Shown piece by piece: positions 11,150 to 21,322 of a stretch of 64,000 nt of DNA. The DNA is from Metaphire vulgaris. Taxonomy: Eukaryota > Annelida > Clitellata > Crassiclitellata > Megascolecidae. Position 1 is the first letter of the stretch; every line of letters starts with the position of its first letter. Under the pieces are notes generated by a model. The model made no database searches, was not told where the DNA came from, and saw only the letters and a list, made by a program, of their open reading frames with translations. The position numbers and the translations under genes are program-made. The DNA is taken from positions 8,070,725 to 8,134,724 of the forward strand of contig CM030837.1 in NCBI GenBank assembly GCA_018105865.1, in the 5' to 3' direction.

Positions 11150-11306
11150 CAGGGTTTAATTGCCCCTTTCTACCCCCCTTCCGGAAATTTCAAATTCCCC
11201 CCGGAAATTTTGGCATACTACATCAACTAACAGCAGCCCCCTTGCTGACTTCCCCCCGGTTTTGTCAGTCTCCGCCCGGAGTCCAGAGAGTCTTGACTAA
11301 ACACCG
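11150..11306. mobile_element. hAT-type MITE, CAGGGTTTAA family
   Basis: Flanked by perfect ATGAGGCT duplications (11142-11149, 11307-11314). Ends are CAGGGTTTAATTG and GACTAAACACCG. Interior CCCCCGGAAATTTTGGCATACT is shared with the copy at 19712-19905. Confidence 0.8.
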
Positions 11307-11565
11307 ATGAGGCTTAGCTTTCCCTAATTACCTATTATAATAATATAATAGGTAATTACGGTAATGATCGTTCTTTCATGACAACTGCGATGCCCGTCTC
11401 TCCTGGTCTATCCTCTTTCAGAGCAGCGTGCTAGTTCTGCTTGACCGTCACCTGTGGAGTCATCTTTCTAAACAAAAGCCAATAAGCAAAGGCGAAGAGT
11501 AATGAGCGATAACTCAAGACGACTTAATGTCATTGCCTGCGACGATTGTTGCATGCTGCCGTCGT

Positions 11566-11690
11566 TGAAAGTGATCGTGGTGATGATGACGATGGTGGTG
11601 GCGATGACAATGAGGATGACGATTATGATGCTGATGACGAAAACGACGAAGATGACGATAATGGTGATGATTATGAAGATTGTAATAACT
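11566..11690. repeat. (GAT)n-rich imperfect microsatellite
   Basis: A GATGAC/GATGAT-type run. The Met- and His-rich frames through it are artefacts. Confidence 0.85.
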
Positions 11691-11847
11691 AGTGCAGCGG
11701 CGTGTGGCGGTCAGGAATAATTTTAAAATGCTATTGCACAGCTGCACATTGGAGAAAACTGTCAGAACGTGAACTGAACTGAAGAGTCAAGACTAAAGGA
11801 TATGCGGGTCAATGGTCTTTGGCCGGGCTACTCAAACTGTTTGCATG

Positions 11848-12033
11848 CAGTGTTTATACTAGACCTGTTTTTTTGGGTGGGGGAATCCCCCAAGTTTTAA
11901 AATTACCCCCCCCCCTCAATTTGTATATGTTGGCTTGGGGATGGAAATCCCCCCCAAAGCGTGGAGAGACAAATCTTGTCCCCCAAACATTTCAAACCCA
12001 CCTCCCATGTCAAGGTGGCTAGAATAAACACTG
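11848..12033. mobile_element. hAT-type MITE, CAGTGTTTAT family
   Basis: Ends CAGTGTTTATACTAGAC and GGCTAGAATAAACACTG, flanked by TTTGCATG and TTTGCCTG (7 of 8 matching). Confidence 0.75.
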
Positions 12034-12361
12034 TTTGCCTGGCGGTCCGGAAATCTCTACTGAGACACGACTGGGACCCGGTCCGACCAAGAGGTTCCAG
12101 TTAATTTTTTTGATGAGCAAAAAACGTTGTCGTGGTTCTATCTCCGGCGCTTTGAACCTAAATAAAACACCACAGTAATAATTGGCAATTAATTAGTTTC
12201 CCCATTTGACTCTGCAGTTTTAAATAAAATCAATATTTTTCGTGGCATTTTGCTGGGGGAAAAATGGCCGTGTGATGTATGAAATTCATTACTCGTTAGT
12301 AATAATTCGATAAACAAGACTTTTTGGACCTCGCCGCAGTCCGTTTAGTAAGCCTTCGCGG

Positions 12362-12560
12362 CAGTGGCGTAGCCAGGATTTCCGGAAGGAGGGTTTGAAA
12401 AAATTTTCGTCAATAGCCGCCAAGGGGGGGGTTTCACCCAAAAAATTGCCAAAAATCGCCTCAAAAAATAAAAATTGCATGGGAATACATTAAACAAAAT
12501 TTTTTCGCCTTCCAAGGGGGGGGGGGTTAACCCCCAAAACGCCCCGTGGCTACGCCACTG
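12362..12560. mobile_element. hAT-type MITE, CAGTGGCGTAGCC family
   Basis: TIRs CAGTGGCGTAGCCAGG and CGTGGCTACGCCACTG, with a perfect CTTCGCGG duplication (12354-12361, 12561-12568). Other family members: 21461-21824 and 25686-26006. Confidence 0.9.
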
Positions 12561-12569
12561 CTTCGCGGT

Positions 12570-13200
12570 CCGGACATCTTTTTAAAAACTCTTCTCGCTC
12601 TTTGACCGGGTTTGAAAATTCATCAAAAACTTTTGAAACCAGATTTTCTACGACTTTAAAAATCTCGACTAGCGCTTAAAAGTTCGCAAATATGATAAAT
12701 AAAATTTGCAAATTTAAAATCAAACTGAATATGGGCGCAGACTTGGTGCCTCTGACCTTGGTCCCAGTCAAAACTTTGACAGCTGAAAATTTAAGGCTCT
12801 TAGACTGCGTAACCGTCCCAACCAACTTTAGAGGTTCTTTAGTACTTTTAAAAATTAATCTTATTTCGCAATAATGCAAGGAAAGCGTATTCCGTCCATT
12901 TTGCTCTGAAACTCCAGTAACAATAGCAAATCCCTAGGGCCTAGGCTGACAAATGGAGCTGCAAGTGGAGCTGACGGTTAATTAAGCGATTTTGCCATAC
13001 TCATAGGAATTTTAAGACGCGTAACAAAGGTGTGCTCCTGGCAAATTTTTAAAAAAGATAATTTTCAAGAAATTTAAATATATATTTCTTTCGCTTGTCT
13101 TATTTGGCAAAAATATGAATAATTCTGCAGAATATATTTGCCATATTTTCACTGGAATCGAATCAGAGCTTCTGTTTTGCCATTTATTCGGATTTTGACT
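12570..13200. other. No gene seen
   Basis: AT-rich sequence. Overlapping short frames on both strands at 12676-12879 show no family features. Confidence 0.45.
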
Positions 13201-13204
13201 ATTG

Positions 13205-13335
13205 CCTGGCTGATCTCACACCTTTCCTATAGCTATTTTAAGAGAGGCTGAGCGCCTAAGAATAAACAGCTACTGTTGTGCTGCTTTCCAAGGCGCTATA
13301 GAAATCCACGAGATTTTACTTTACTTTACTTATTC
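13205..13335 (+). repeat. Solo 3' end of a CR1/L2-like LINE
   Basis: Contains GAGAGGCTGAGCGCC, then AAGGCGCTATAGAAATCC and a short (ACTTT)n tail. This is the same 3' end as the LINE at 5260-6598 and the copy at 57085-57235. No ORF part is retained. Confidence 0.75.
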
Positions 13336-13744
13336 AAAACTCAGAAGATTCTTTTCAACTAACGTTCGCCAGGTGGCCTAATGCATTTTTTGGATTTTAC
13401 ACGTTATGATTAGGGTCGCAGCACGTTACAAAACCGCTGATGGGCGCGGTAACACAGTGTTTGGGGAACCCTGCTTTAGACTGCTTAATAGTACACATTT
13501 AGGATTTGGTTTTTCCAAACATATGATATTATAGGGGGAATTATAGCCAAAATGTTGCATTGTACTAAGTTGGGCGTGACTTTCCTGCTGTAGTTTGGTA
13601 GCTTGCAAGAAAAAACCGGACACGTGCATCTCCACTTTATTTTCCAGTAGGCTATTGTCTCATTTTTTCACCGGCAAATAGGCAAAATACTGGACAGTCC
13701 TGTTTTTAACCGGACATCTGACAACTCTAGAAACATGTACTGGC

Positions 13745-13964
13745 CAGGGCCATATTAGGGCAGGGGCTGAGGGGGCTGAAGCCCAGGCCCACCATAAAAA
13801 ATAGGCCCACCGTTTTTCAAGCGACGACCTTTTTTCGCTTGTCAGAGATTTCCAGTGAAGGCGGTGGGAAAATTTTACAAGGGGCAATTTTTAAATTATG
13901 GAAGCGGCGACCTTTTTTTACTTCTCAGCCCCAGGCCCACAAGGACCTAATTAATCCGGCCCTG
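13745..13964. mobile_element. hAT-type MITE, CAGGGCC family
   Basis: Perfect GTACTGGC duplication (13737-13744, 13965-13972). Ends CAGGGCCATATTA and TAATTAATCCGGCCCTG. It holds a GACGACCTTTTTTCGCTTGT module at about 13823 and a degenerate second one near 13903. Confidence 0.85.
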
Positions 13965-14257
13965 GTACTGGCGATTAGTTTTTCTTATTAGCAAGCCGCG
14001 TCACTCCCCACAAATTGATTAGCTACATTTGACGCATCCAGTTCAAAAATTCAGTAAAAAATGCATGATATCTGTGCAAACAGAGGTTTGTTGTAGCGAA
14101 ACTACAGCCGACGAATTTGAACAAGATTCTTCACATCGCAAATAGGCTACGTATACGTCGGAAACATTTGCCTGGCATAACAGTGGCATATGGTCGCAGT
14201 AGTCACTGCATGGACGGTCATTATAATGGAGCCCTCTTCACTTTCACGCTCTCCTCC

Positions 14258-14390
14258 TGGTGATGATGATGATGATGATGATGACGATGATGATGACTGA
14301 CGACGACGACGTCAACATCGATGATGATGATGAAGAAGATGATGATCATGATGAAAATGATGATGATGATGATGTCATCAACGCCAACGA
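14258..14390. repeat. (GAT)n-rich microsatellite
   Basis: Imperfect GATGATGAC/GACGAC run. Confidence 0.85.
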
Positions 14391-14448
14391 CACGAAGCTA
14401 ATGACGCTTTATTGCTGCGACGACCGTTATCATAATTAGCAAATCCCA

Positions 14449-14454
<6 letters not shown>

Positions 14455-14501
<47 letters not shown>

Positions 14502-14546
14502 CTCTCTCTCTCCATCCTCTCTCTTATCTCTGTCTGTCTGTCTGTC

Positions 14547-14584
<38 letters not shown>

Positions 14585-14684
14585 CATCCTCTCTCTTATC
14601 TCTGTCTGTCTCTGTCTCTGTCTCTGTCTCTCTGTCTCTCTGTCTCTGTCTCTGTCTCTGTCTCTGTCTCTGTCTCTGTCTCTG

Positions 14685-14760
<76 letters not shown>
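14455..14760. repeat. Compound (TC)n/(TCTG)n/(TCTCTG)n microsatellite
   Basis: About 300 bp of pyrimidine-rich repeats with internal TCTG and TCTCTG subarrays. Arg/Glu-rich minus-strand frames are artefacts. Confidence 0.95.
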
Positions 14761-14761
<1 letters not shown>

Positions 14762-15134
14762 ATTTTGGTTGACATACGACGCACAGTGCGTCGGTGTTTT
14801 TGTTTTTACGCCTAATTACCGTTCTCTTTCATGCCATCGGGGGCGCATGATATGTGGACCATCAGGACATCGTAAGTCATTATTGTTCGGAATAATTCCG
14901 ACGTCTTTTCATTTGGCGCTTTTTCTTCAGTCTCTTATCGTTGATATATTCATGATTTCCTTTCTCCTGTCTTGCATAGCGCCATATTTTCAACTTAATC
15001 GCTAATGTGCATTGGATTACCGGTGCTTATAGGCATGACTGATATCGGTGGCGGAGACAGGGTTCCGGAGTAGGGAACAAAAGAGGCGTCTTCAGACAGA
15101 CATTTCCTGCTCCGACTACGGGGCTTGATGGAAT

Positions 15135-15395
15135 CAGAGACGTCATTTCACTGTTTTTCATGGGGGGGCAAGACACTTTCGACCTGACAAGTTATAAGTT
15201 TGCGAAAAAGTTGACGACCTTTTTTGCTTGTCAGCCGTTTGTAACGGTTAGTTACTTTTCAGCTTTTCAGACTACTCCACACCATACATCATCAGGCGCT
15301 CCTTTAGGACATGTAAAAAACTAAATACTAAATAACTCAAGAAAAAATTTTCCCCTCAAAATCAGGGGGCAAATGCCCCCCAAATGACGTCCCTG
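15135..15395. mobile_element. hAT-type MITE, CAGRGACGTCATTT family
   Basis: Perfect GATGGAAT duplication (15127-15134, 15396-15403). Ends CAGAGACGTCATTT and AAATGACGTCCCTG. It contains a full recurrent module GACGACCTTTTTTGCTTGTC starting near 15213. Same family as 20111-20376 and related to 56533-56953. Confidence 0.9.
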
Positions 15396-15403
15396 GATGG
15401 AAT

Positions 15404-16090
15404 GTGGTTAGTTCATTGAACGTAGTCTGTGGCGGTCCTGGCGAAGCCACAGGCCGAAAAATTGTAGGGCAACATTATGTTCAAATCTTGATATTTGATG
15501 CATATTTTTCAGACTATAATACAGAACATTGACAATCCCAACTGAAAAATGTCTTTAAGGTAATCAGTTATATCGGGACTGAGCAGAGCGCCATATACGC
15601 CCCAATCCATGATAATCATAATGCGAGATTCAAGTCTTGATCTTTGGAGCAAATTTGCAGACTATAGGACAGGCTAAGACAGCTATAGGTATTATTATTC
15701 GGCAATCACTTTACCCTTCATTAGAAGAGATGTTCTCCTAATTTTTCTGCAAGAATCTCTCCCTTATCGTTGGTCTGCTTCAGATGGCGCCAGACTGCTC
15801 CCGCTCCTCCTCTTGTGGCTAGGCTAATGGACCGATCGATGGCCCCGAACCGATACGCACGCCCCATTTAGTCCGACCAAATGAGGTTCTGGGGAGCGTC
15901 GTGAGCTTCCCCGCCGGAGGCAGATAACTTTGAGTAATGTTAGAGCCATGGTCCATAATTTAAAGACTTCAATTACGATTTATCAGTGGGTGGCCAAGGA
16001 TATAATACATAACTGTGTATATCGATTCTGTTGACAATCAAATTTCTCATCGGTTTTGCGCAAATTCCACGACTGAGCCAATCTCGAATC
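15404..16090. other. No supported gene
   Basis: Mixed sequence. A minus-strand frame beginning MGRAYRFGAIDRSISLATRG (about 15870-15730) is balanced in composition but has no family match I know and no splice partner. I leave it uncalled. Confidence 0.4.
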
Positions 16091-17786
16091 CAGTGTTTTA
16101 TCCAGACTCCAGGCCTTGGGGGGAATTGAGGCTTTCGGGGGGGGGGTAGAATCGACTTGGTTGGAGGTGAACAGACACAGCGCAGCTGGTCCAGATGGAA
16201 TACCACCAGAGCTACTCAAGTGTGCAATTGACCCAGTTAGCATTGCTCTCAACGAACTCATCTCAAGGGTGTGGACGACTGGACATGTACCAGTTCAATG
16301 GAAGGAGGGAATTGTTCTAGCACTGTACAAAGGCCGAGGACCAAAGACCGAATGTTCGAGTCACAGGCCAATCACCCTCCTGTCCGTTCCTGGGAAGGTG
16401 TTTGCCCACGTGCTCCTTGCGAGACTCAATCCACTTCTGACAGCGAAACGTCGCCCACAGCAGTCCGGATTCACGGCGGGCCGATCCACGATGGACGCGA
16501 TTCTCGCACTCAGACTCCTGTCCGAAATCCACCGGGAATTTAACAGACCGTTGCAGGTGGCTTACGTCGATCTGAAATCAGCCTTCGACTCTGTAGACCG
16601 TCAGGCACTTTGGATGGCACTCAGAGGTATTGGTGTTCCGACGTTCTTATTGAGCTTAATTAAAGACCTACACGAGGGCACGACTGCAAGAGTGCGCATC
16701 AATGGCATGCTATCTGAGACATTCTTCACTGCCTCAGGAGTCCGTCAGGGCTGTGTCCTGGCTCCAGCACTCTTTTGCAGGGCTATGGACTGGATCCTGG
16801 AGCATGCTATTGACCAGACCGGGATCACCCTACCGGAACATAGCTTCTCCGACCTAGACTACGCTGACGACGTTGCTCTTCTGGAAACGTCCGTTAAGAA
16901 CCTAGAAACATCACTCAATCAGATTGAGTCGACAGCCTCCAAACTAGGGCTACATGTGTCCTGGACAAAAACCAAGCTGCAGAATCTAGGTTCTGGAGGA
17001 GACGCAGGAGACATATACGTTAATGGACACCAGGTGGAAAATGTGTCAGAATTCACTTACCTGGGTAGTGTCCAGAGTTCTGATGGCAGGTGTCAGCGGG
17101 ACATTACTCGCAGAATCGGCATAGCTGCATCTGCCATGAGATCTCTTCAAAATTTATGGCGCCAAAGACAGATACAGCTCGGTACTAAGATCCGAATTTA
17201 TCAGTCCTGCGTCCTGCCAATTCTCCTATATGGTTCTGAGACTTGGACTCTGCTTACACGAGACTCTGAAAGACTACAGGCATTCCATATGCGCTGCCAG
17301 AGACAGATTCTCTGCATTCGCTGGTTCGACTTCGTGACCAACGAAGCAGTCTCCAAACAGACTGCCCTCCTGCCAGTGACAGAAATTATCACGCGACGCC
17401 GTCTGTCGCTCTTCGGTCACGTGGCTCGCCAGAACAAGAACATTCCGGCCCATCGCGCTCTTGCCTGCGCCATTGCTCGACGCACCGAGACGCGTCCTCC
17501 TCCGAGCTGGAGAAGACCTCCTGGCAGACCACGCCGTACATGGCCCCAGCAGATCGGCGATGGTCTTCCTTCCACAATTTTTCATGAATGGCACTCAGCC
17601 ATCGGTCGCGGTCACAACTCGCGCAACACGAGATTGGCACAACGGACCTCTGTCGTCCATGTGAACAAATGAATGAATGAAATGAGACACAGTTCAATAC
17701 AAAATTTGTGTTAAGTGCTGGGATTTTGGGGAGAAATTTTGAGGTTGGGGGGATCTCACCTCCTAAGAGGCCTGTATAAAACACTG
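16091..17786. mobile_element. MITE (CAGTGTTTTA family) interrupted by a LINE
   Basis: The left end CAGTGTTTTATCCAGACTCC (16091) and right end TATAAAACACTG (17786) are inverted. Its sequence matches, in reverse complement, the copy at 22610-22820. The LINE at 16181-17684 sits inside it. Removing the LINE restores a continuous match (see findings). Confidence 0.75.
16181..17684 (+). pseudogene. 5'-truncated non-LTR retrotransposon with intact RT frame
   Basis: An uninterrupted frame encodes an LINE reverse transcriptase without its N-terminus. The RT portion begins at AAGPDGIPPELLK. It includes SSHRPITLLSVPGKVF, the QSGFTAGRSTMDAI block, motif A YVDLKSAFDSVDR, GVRQGCVLAPALF, the catalytic DLDYADDVAL, then EFTYLGSVQSSDG and LLYGSETWTLL. 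A basic C-terminus ends VVHVNK at 17670. It is most like the I/Nimb/Ingi-type LINEs, though the clade is uncertain. A short (GAAT)n tail follows. The duplicated target AGACACAG lies at 16173-16180 and 17685-17692, so the element is exactly 1504 bp. About 21 N-terminal codons of the longer open frame (from 16116) come from the host MITE, not the LINE. No endonuclease, so it cannot move by itself. The clean frame implies a recent insertion. Confidence 0.93.
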
Positions 17787-17799
17787 CGATTATGTATCC

Positions 17800-18034
17800 G
17801 GCGAGTATACGCGGGGGGGGGGAGGAAGCGGGAGGCGAAGACATAATAAACAGCGTGAAAAACAGCGACAAGCAAAAAAGGTCATCACCAGTTTTCGAGA
17901 GTTGCAACATCGAATCGTGAAACCAATGACAAGCCAAAAAAGTTCATCGCCAATTTTTTAAGACTTGTTCAGGGGCCCGTCGGCCCTTCAGCACAGGGCC
18001 GTGACAGGGGCCCGGAAATTCTCTCGGCGGGCCT
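17800..18034. mobile_element. Partial MITE of the CAGGCCCGCCGAGAG family
   Basis: The right end CTCTCGGCGGGCCTG finishes at 18034. Two GACAAGCAAAAAAGGTCATC-type modules (about 17867 and 17930) lie inside. It resembles 19910-20000. The left end is not clear. Confidence 0.55.
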
Positions 18035-18506
18035 GGCCATGTCGGTAGACTAACTATCCGACTCCCATTTTCAAATCCTGTGCTGTCTGCCGACGAGTAT
18101 TTTGCGAAAGGCAAAAACGAAGAGATTGTCAAACAAATCAATACTCTATTTTCATTCTTTTTTAATTATTCTTGTGTTATTCAGAAGCGCTTCAACGTCT
18201 AACCATTGCGGGTTTGTCATCCCACGTAGGCCTAATCGAGTTTCTGGAATGTTTGCCTTCAACATCGAATAATTGTGCTTTATCTATGACATTCAGATTC
18301 AGTTTCGGACACACAATGGCCATATGTATATTGTGTTCAGTCGTCGAATGATGAGATTTTTCAAGAAGTTTGTCAGAACCGATAGATAGGTTGGGTTTCG
18401 ACTTCCTCCTTTTCTCCTCTGGTCCATTACTATTAGTCTGAATAGTGTGTGCTGTTGTGCTGTGGTGCTGTGCTACGCCGAAATAACGAGACGATAACGA
18501 TAACAA

Positions 18507-18750
18507 TGATGAAATGATGATGATGATGATGATGATGATGACATGATGATTGGGATGATGATAACGATGATGATGATGATTATGATGATAACGATTATGA
18601 TGATACCGATGATAACAATGATGATTGTGATGATGATAACGATGAAGGTGATAACGATGATGGTGATGATAACGATGATGATGATGATGAAAACGATGAT
18701 GATGACGCTGACGATGATGACGCTGACGATGATGATGCGGATGGTGACTT
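18507..18750. repeat. (GAT)n-rich microsatellite in the GPCR intron
   Basis: GATGATAACGATGATG-type repeats extend to within about 45 bp of the acceptor of the GPCR exon. Confidence 0.9.
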
Positions 18751-18794
18751 TCAGTCGTTTAATAATCGACCGCTGGTGTCTTCTGGTGTCGCAG

Positions 18795-19569
18795 GTACAT
18801 CGCCACCGTGCATCCCATTCAGGCGCACATCGTCTGCAGCCGACGACACACTCTGCTGGCCATCGGCGTCATCTGGCCGCTGTCCATCCTCTGTGGCCTA
18901 CCGACGATCTTCTTCAACACCCTCCGTAGTCCCGCTCCATCCGTGCCAGTCACCCTCTGTCTCATCCACTTTCCAGGCGACCACGTGACCGGAAGCGCCG
19001 TCTACAAGGGTTCGGAGTTCGTCGTCTTCTTCCTGGTTCCGGTCGTCGTCCAGGTGGCGCTCTACTGCGTCATCGGTCGCCGGCTGTTCGTCGGAACCGC
19101 CGACCTGCACCGGAAGATGAGGGTCACCGACGGGGTCAATCAGAAGGAACGCGACCCGGAAGCGATCCGGTCTCGTAGAGGGGTCGTTAGGATGCTGATA
19201 GCGAGCGTCGTCGTCTACTTCGTCAGTTACGCCCCGGCGCAGATCCCGCTCTTCTACAACCTGTTGGCGGACCATCCGTTCCGCAGCAACTGGGGATTCC
19301 TCGTGCTGCTCATGACCCTGTCGTCGGCCAATTCGGCCGCCAATCCCGTCCTCTATGCAGCGTTCAGCCAGAACTTCAGGCGCCGATTCAAGCGCGTTCT
19401 CTGCCTCTTCCGTCGTCAACGAGGAGGAGACGACGTCGACGACGACCGCAGAAGCAGAACACGGTCTCAGAAGACCGTCATGTCGATGGAATCTTATCAT
19501 CCGAACGCAAGAACAAGGGTCCTGTTGACGACAGCAACATCATCTGCAATCGACGAATATGAAGTCTGA
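18795..19569 (+). CDS. Terminal exon of a class A peptide-type GPCR (TM4-TM7)
   Basis: An acceptor (GGTGTCGCAG|GTACATC) opens the exon in phase 2, completing an Arg codon followed by YIATVHPIQAHIVCSRRHTL. This is the DRY region, with the intron splitting the Arg codon. TM4 has the conserved Trp (GVIWPLSILCGLP). ECL2 holds the disulfide Cys (VTLCLIHFP), and TM5 has its Pro (FFLVPVVVQVALYCVIG). A short basic ICL3 is followed by TM6 (RMLIASVVVYFVSYAPAQIP) and TM7 with NPVLY. Helix 8 (FSQNFRRRFKRVLC) ends in possible palmitoylation Cys residues, then a 60-residue Arg/Asp/Ser-rich tail and stop. The HPxxAxxxCxxxR stretch after DRY resembles TRH- and ETH-type neuropeptide receptors; ligand assignment is inference. 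The usual CWxP of TM6 is SYAP. It would act at the plasma membrane via G proteins. The exon is GC-rich compared with its surroundings. TM1-TM3 exons were not found upstream in the window. Confidence 0.88.
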
Positions 19570-19711
19570 AATAATCACAATAGATAAATAATTAATTAAT
19601 ATACTGTAGGCTATACTCAAGCGCATAAGGACGTTGCAATGTTAATTGCCGATTGCTTTGTCAAACAATGTGCAGCAGAGGAGCCGAGAGAAATTCCGGA
19701 CCCCTGTGCAT

Positions 19712-19905
19712 CAGGGTTTAATCTAGGCCGTTTCCGGGGGAATTGCCCTTTCCCCCCTGAAATTTCAAATTCCCCCCCGGAAATTTTGGCATACTACATC
19801 AAGTAGGCCTAACAGCAGCCCCCTAGCAAAATTCCCCCCGGCTTTGTCAGCTCCCCCCGGCTTTGTCAGTTTCCCCCGGAGTCCATGAATCTAGTTTAAA
19901 CACTG
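19712..19905. mobile_element. Nested hAT-type MITE, CAGGGTTTAA family
   Basis: Perfect CTGTGCAT duplication (19704-19711, 19906-19913). Ends CAGGGTTTAATCTAG and CTAGTTTAAACACTG. Inserted into the 19676-20444 element. Confidence 0.9.
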
Positions 19906-20110
19906 CTGTGCATATATGGGCCTACGGGCCCCTTACAAGTCTTTAAAAATTGCTGACGACCTTTTTATGCCTGTCGACGTTTTCACGCTGTTTATGATGT
20001 CCTTAGCGCCCGGGCCTCACTTTTACTGGTCTGGTCCTGTGCATATAACATGGTGGCCTCCTTTTTGTGTTATTATTGTTAATAATACATCTTCATCATC
20101 GGTCCGGGCC

Positions 20111-20376
20111 CAGGGACGTCATTTGGGGGGGGGGGCAGGGGGGCATTTGCCCCCTGATTTTGAGGGAAAAATTATTTTTGCCAATGTTTGTGTTATTTAG
20201 ATTTTACACGCCCTAAAGGAGTGCTTGATGATGTCGAGTAATTTGAAGTAACTACTTTAACTAACCGTGAAAATTGGCCGACAAGCAAAAAAAAGGTCGT
20301 CAGCTTTTTCGCAAACTTGTTACTTGTCAGGTCGAAAGTGTTTTGCCCACCTGAAAACAGTGAAATGACGTCTCTG
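20111..20376. mobile_element. Nested hAT-type MITE, CAGRGACGTCATTT family
   Basis: Perfect TCCGGGCC duplication (20103-20110, 20377-20384). Ends CAGGGACGTCATTTG and GAAATGACGTCTCTG. A module in reverse orientation (GACAAGCAAAAAAAAGGTCG) lies near 20280. Reverse-oriented copy of 15135-15395. Confidence 0.9.
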
Positions 20377-20574
20377 TCCGGGCCCCCTCCAGGCCGCCGG
20401 GCCCCTGTGCATTTGTCCCCCTGCCCCCTCTCTCAACGGCCCTGATGTGCAGTGTTCTAATCCAGTGTGTTCCCAAACTTTACATTTTCGATCCGCAGCT
20501 CCCTTGGAAAGCGTTACGTGTGTGTGGGTGGGCGCGTGGGCGCAAGCTTAACGTTCATCATCATCATGTGTCAT

Positions 20575-20800
20575 CTTCATATCTGAAGGTTGACGGTCAT
20601 GAGTTGTTTCCACTTCGTTCTGTCTTCAGCAATCCTTTTTAGTCTTCCGTAGTTCTTTTCCTGTATGTGTTCCTTAACGTCGTCCAGCCAGTCTCTTCTA
20701 GGTCTTCCTCTGGCCCTGTTTCCCTCATATCTGCCCTCTAATAGGACTTTTGCTTGTTCTGTGCTTGAACCCCGCATTATGTGTCCAGCATACTGAGTTT
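20575..20800 (-). pseudogene. RTE-like LINE C-terminal fragment
   Basis: A minus-strand frame reads MRGSSTEQAKVLLEGRYEGN, RARGRPRRDWLDDVKEH and EDRTKWKQLM, the typical C-terminal basic block of endonuclease-RT LINEs. The RT domain itself is absent. Confidence 0.7.
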
Positions 20801-20806
20801 TCCTGT

Positions 20807-21130
20807 TTAGCTTAACGTTACGTAGCGCTTTTTAAAACCGAGCGAGAAAAGTGTCACGGATGAAAATTCCATCTTTGAGAGGAGGCTTGGAAGCTGATTC
20901 CAGAGTGATGGACCAATCGTTTTGAACGCACGCTCTCCCAATCTGGTACGAGTGCCTGGCACGCACAATGTCCTGGTGAGGTTAGAACGTGTGACCATAG
21001 TTCCAGTGAGAGCTTTAGGGCCTATCAGATAACAGTTTACAGTCTCGAATAAGATACTGCGGTGCTTCTATTCTTAGACATTTGTCGACTAGCGAAAGCA
21101 GCTTGAACGATATTCGCTTATGTACCGGCA
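20807..21130 (-). pseudogene. CR1-like LINE C-terminal fragment
   Basis: A minus-strand frame includes LCVPGTRTRLGERAFKTIGP and SLWNQLPSLL, matching the LGERAFSxxGPxxWNxLP block seen at the C-terminus of CR1-like RT proteins. It abuts the RTE-like fragment at 20575-20800. Confidence 0.7.
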
Positions 21131-21322
21131 TAAAATAGCCACGCATTCAGTCATATTTTCAGCGCCCATATAGTTCTTATAGGTATAATTAAAGGGATTT
21201 CCAAAATTTTTCCTTATAGTGGATCATTCAAAGTATACAACGGTGATTTGGTATCACTTTGATAAAAGAGCATGAGAAAATTACTGTGCTCTACTCCTGA
21301 CCACAACCTCCACAGGGGCAGG

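Larger units (their letters stand above)
19676..20444. mobile_element. hAT-type MITE containing two nested MITEs
   Basis: Perfect ATGTGCAG duplication (19668-19675, 20445-20452). Ends CAGAGGAGCCGAGAGAAATT and CTCTCTCAACGGCCCTG. It contains two further insertions (19712-19905 and 20111-20376), each with its own perfect duplication, and a module at about 19954-19973. Confidence 0.85.

Noticed and set aside
14378..14784. Arg/Glu/Thr-rich minus-strand frames
   Set aside because: Translations of (TC)n and (TCTG)n repeats.
16116..16178. N-terminal extension of the LINE reading frame
   Set aside because: The target duplication shows this part belongs to the host MITE.
18898..19500. 200-codon minus-strand frame opposite the GPCR exon
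   Set aside because: It is the shadow of a GC-rich coding exon. It has no domain, while the plus strand shows TM4-TM7, NPxxY and a proper acceptor.
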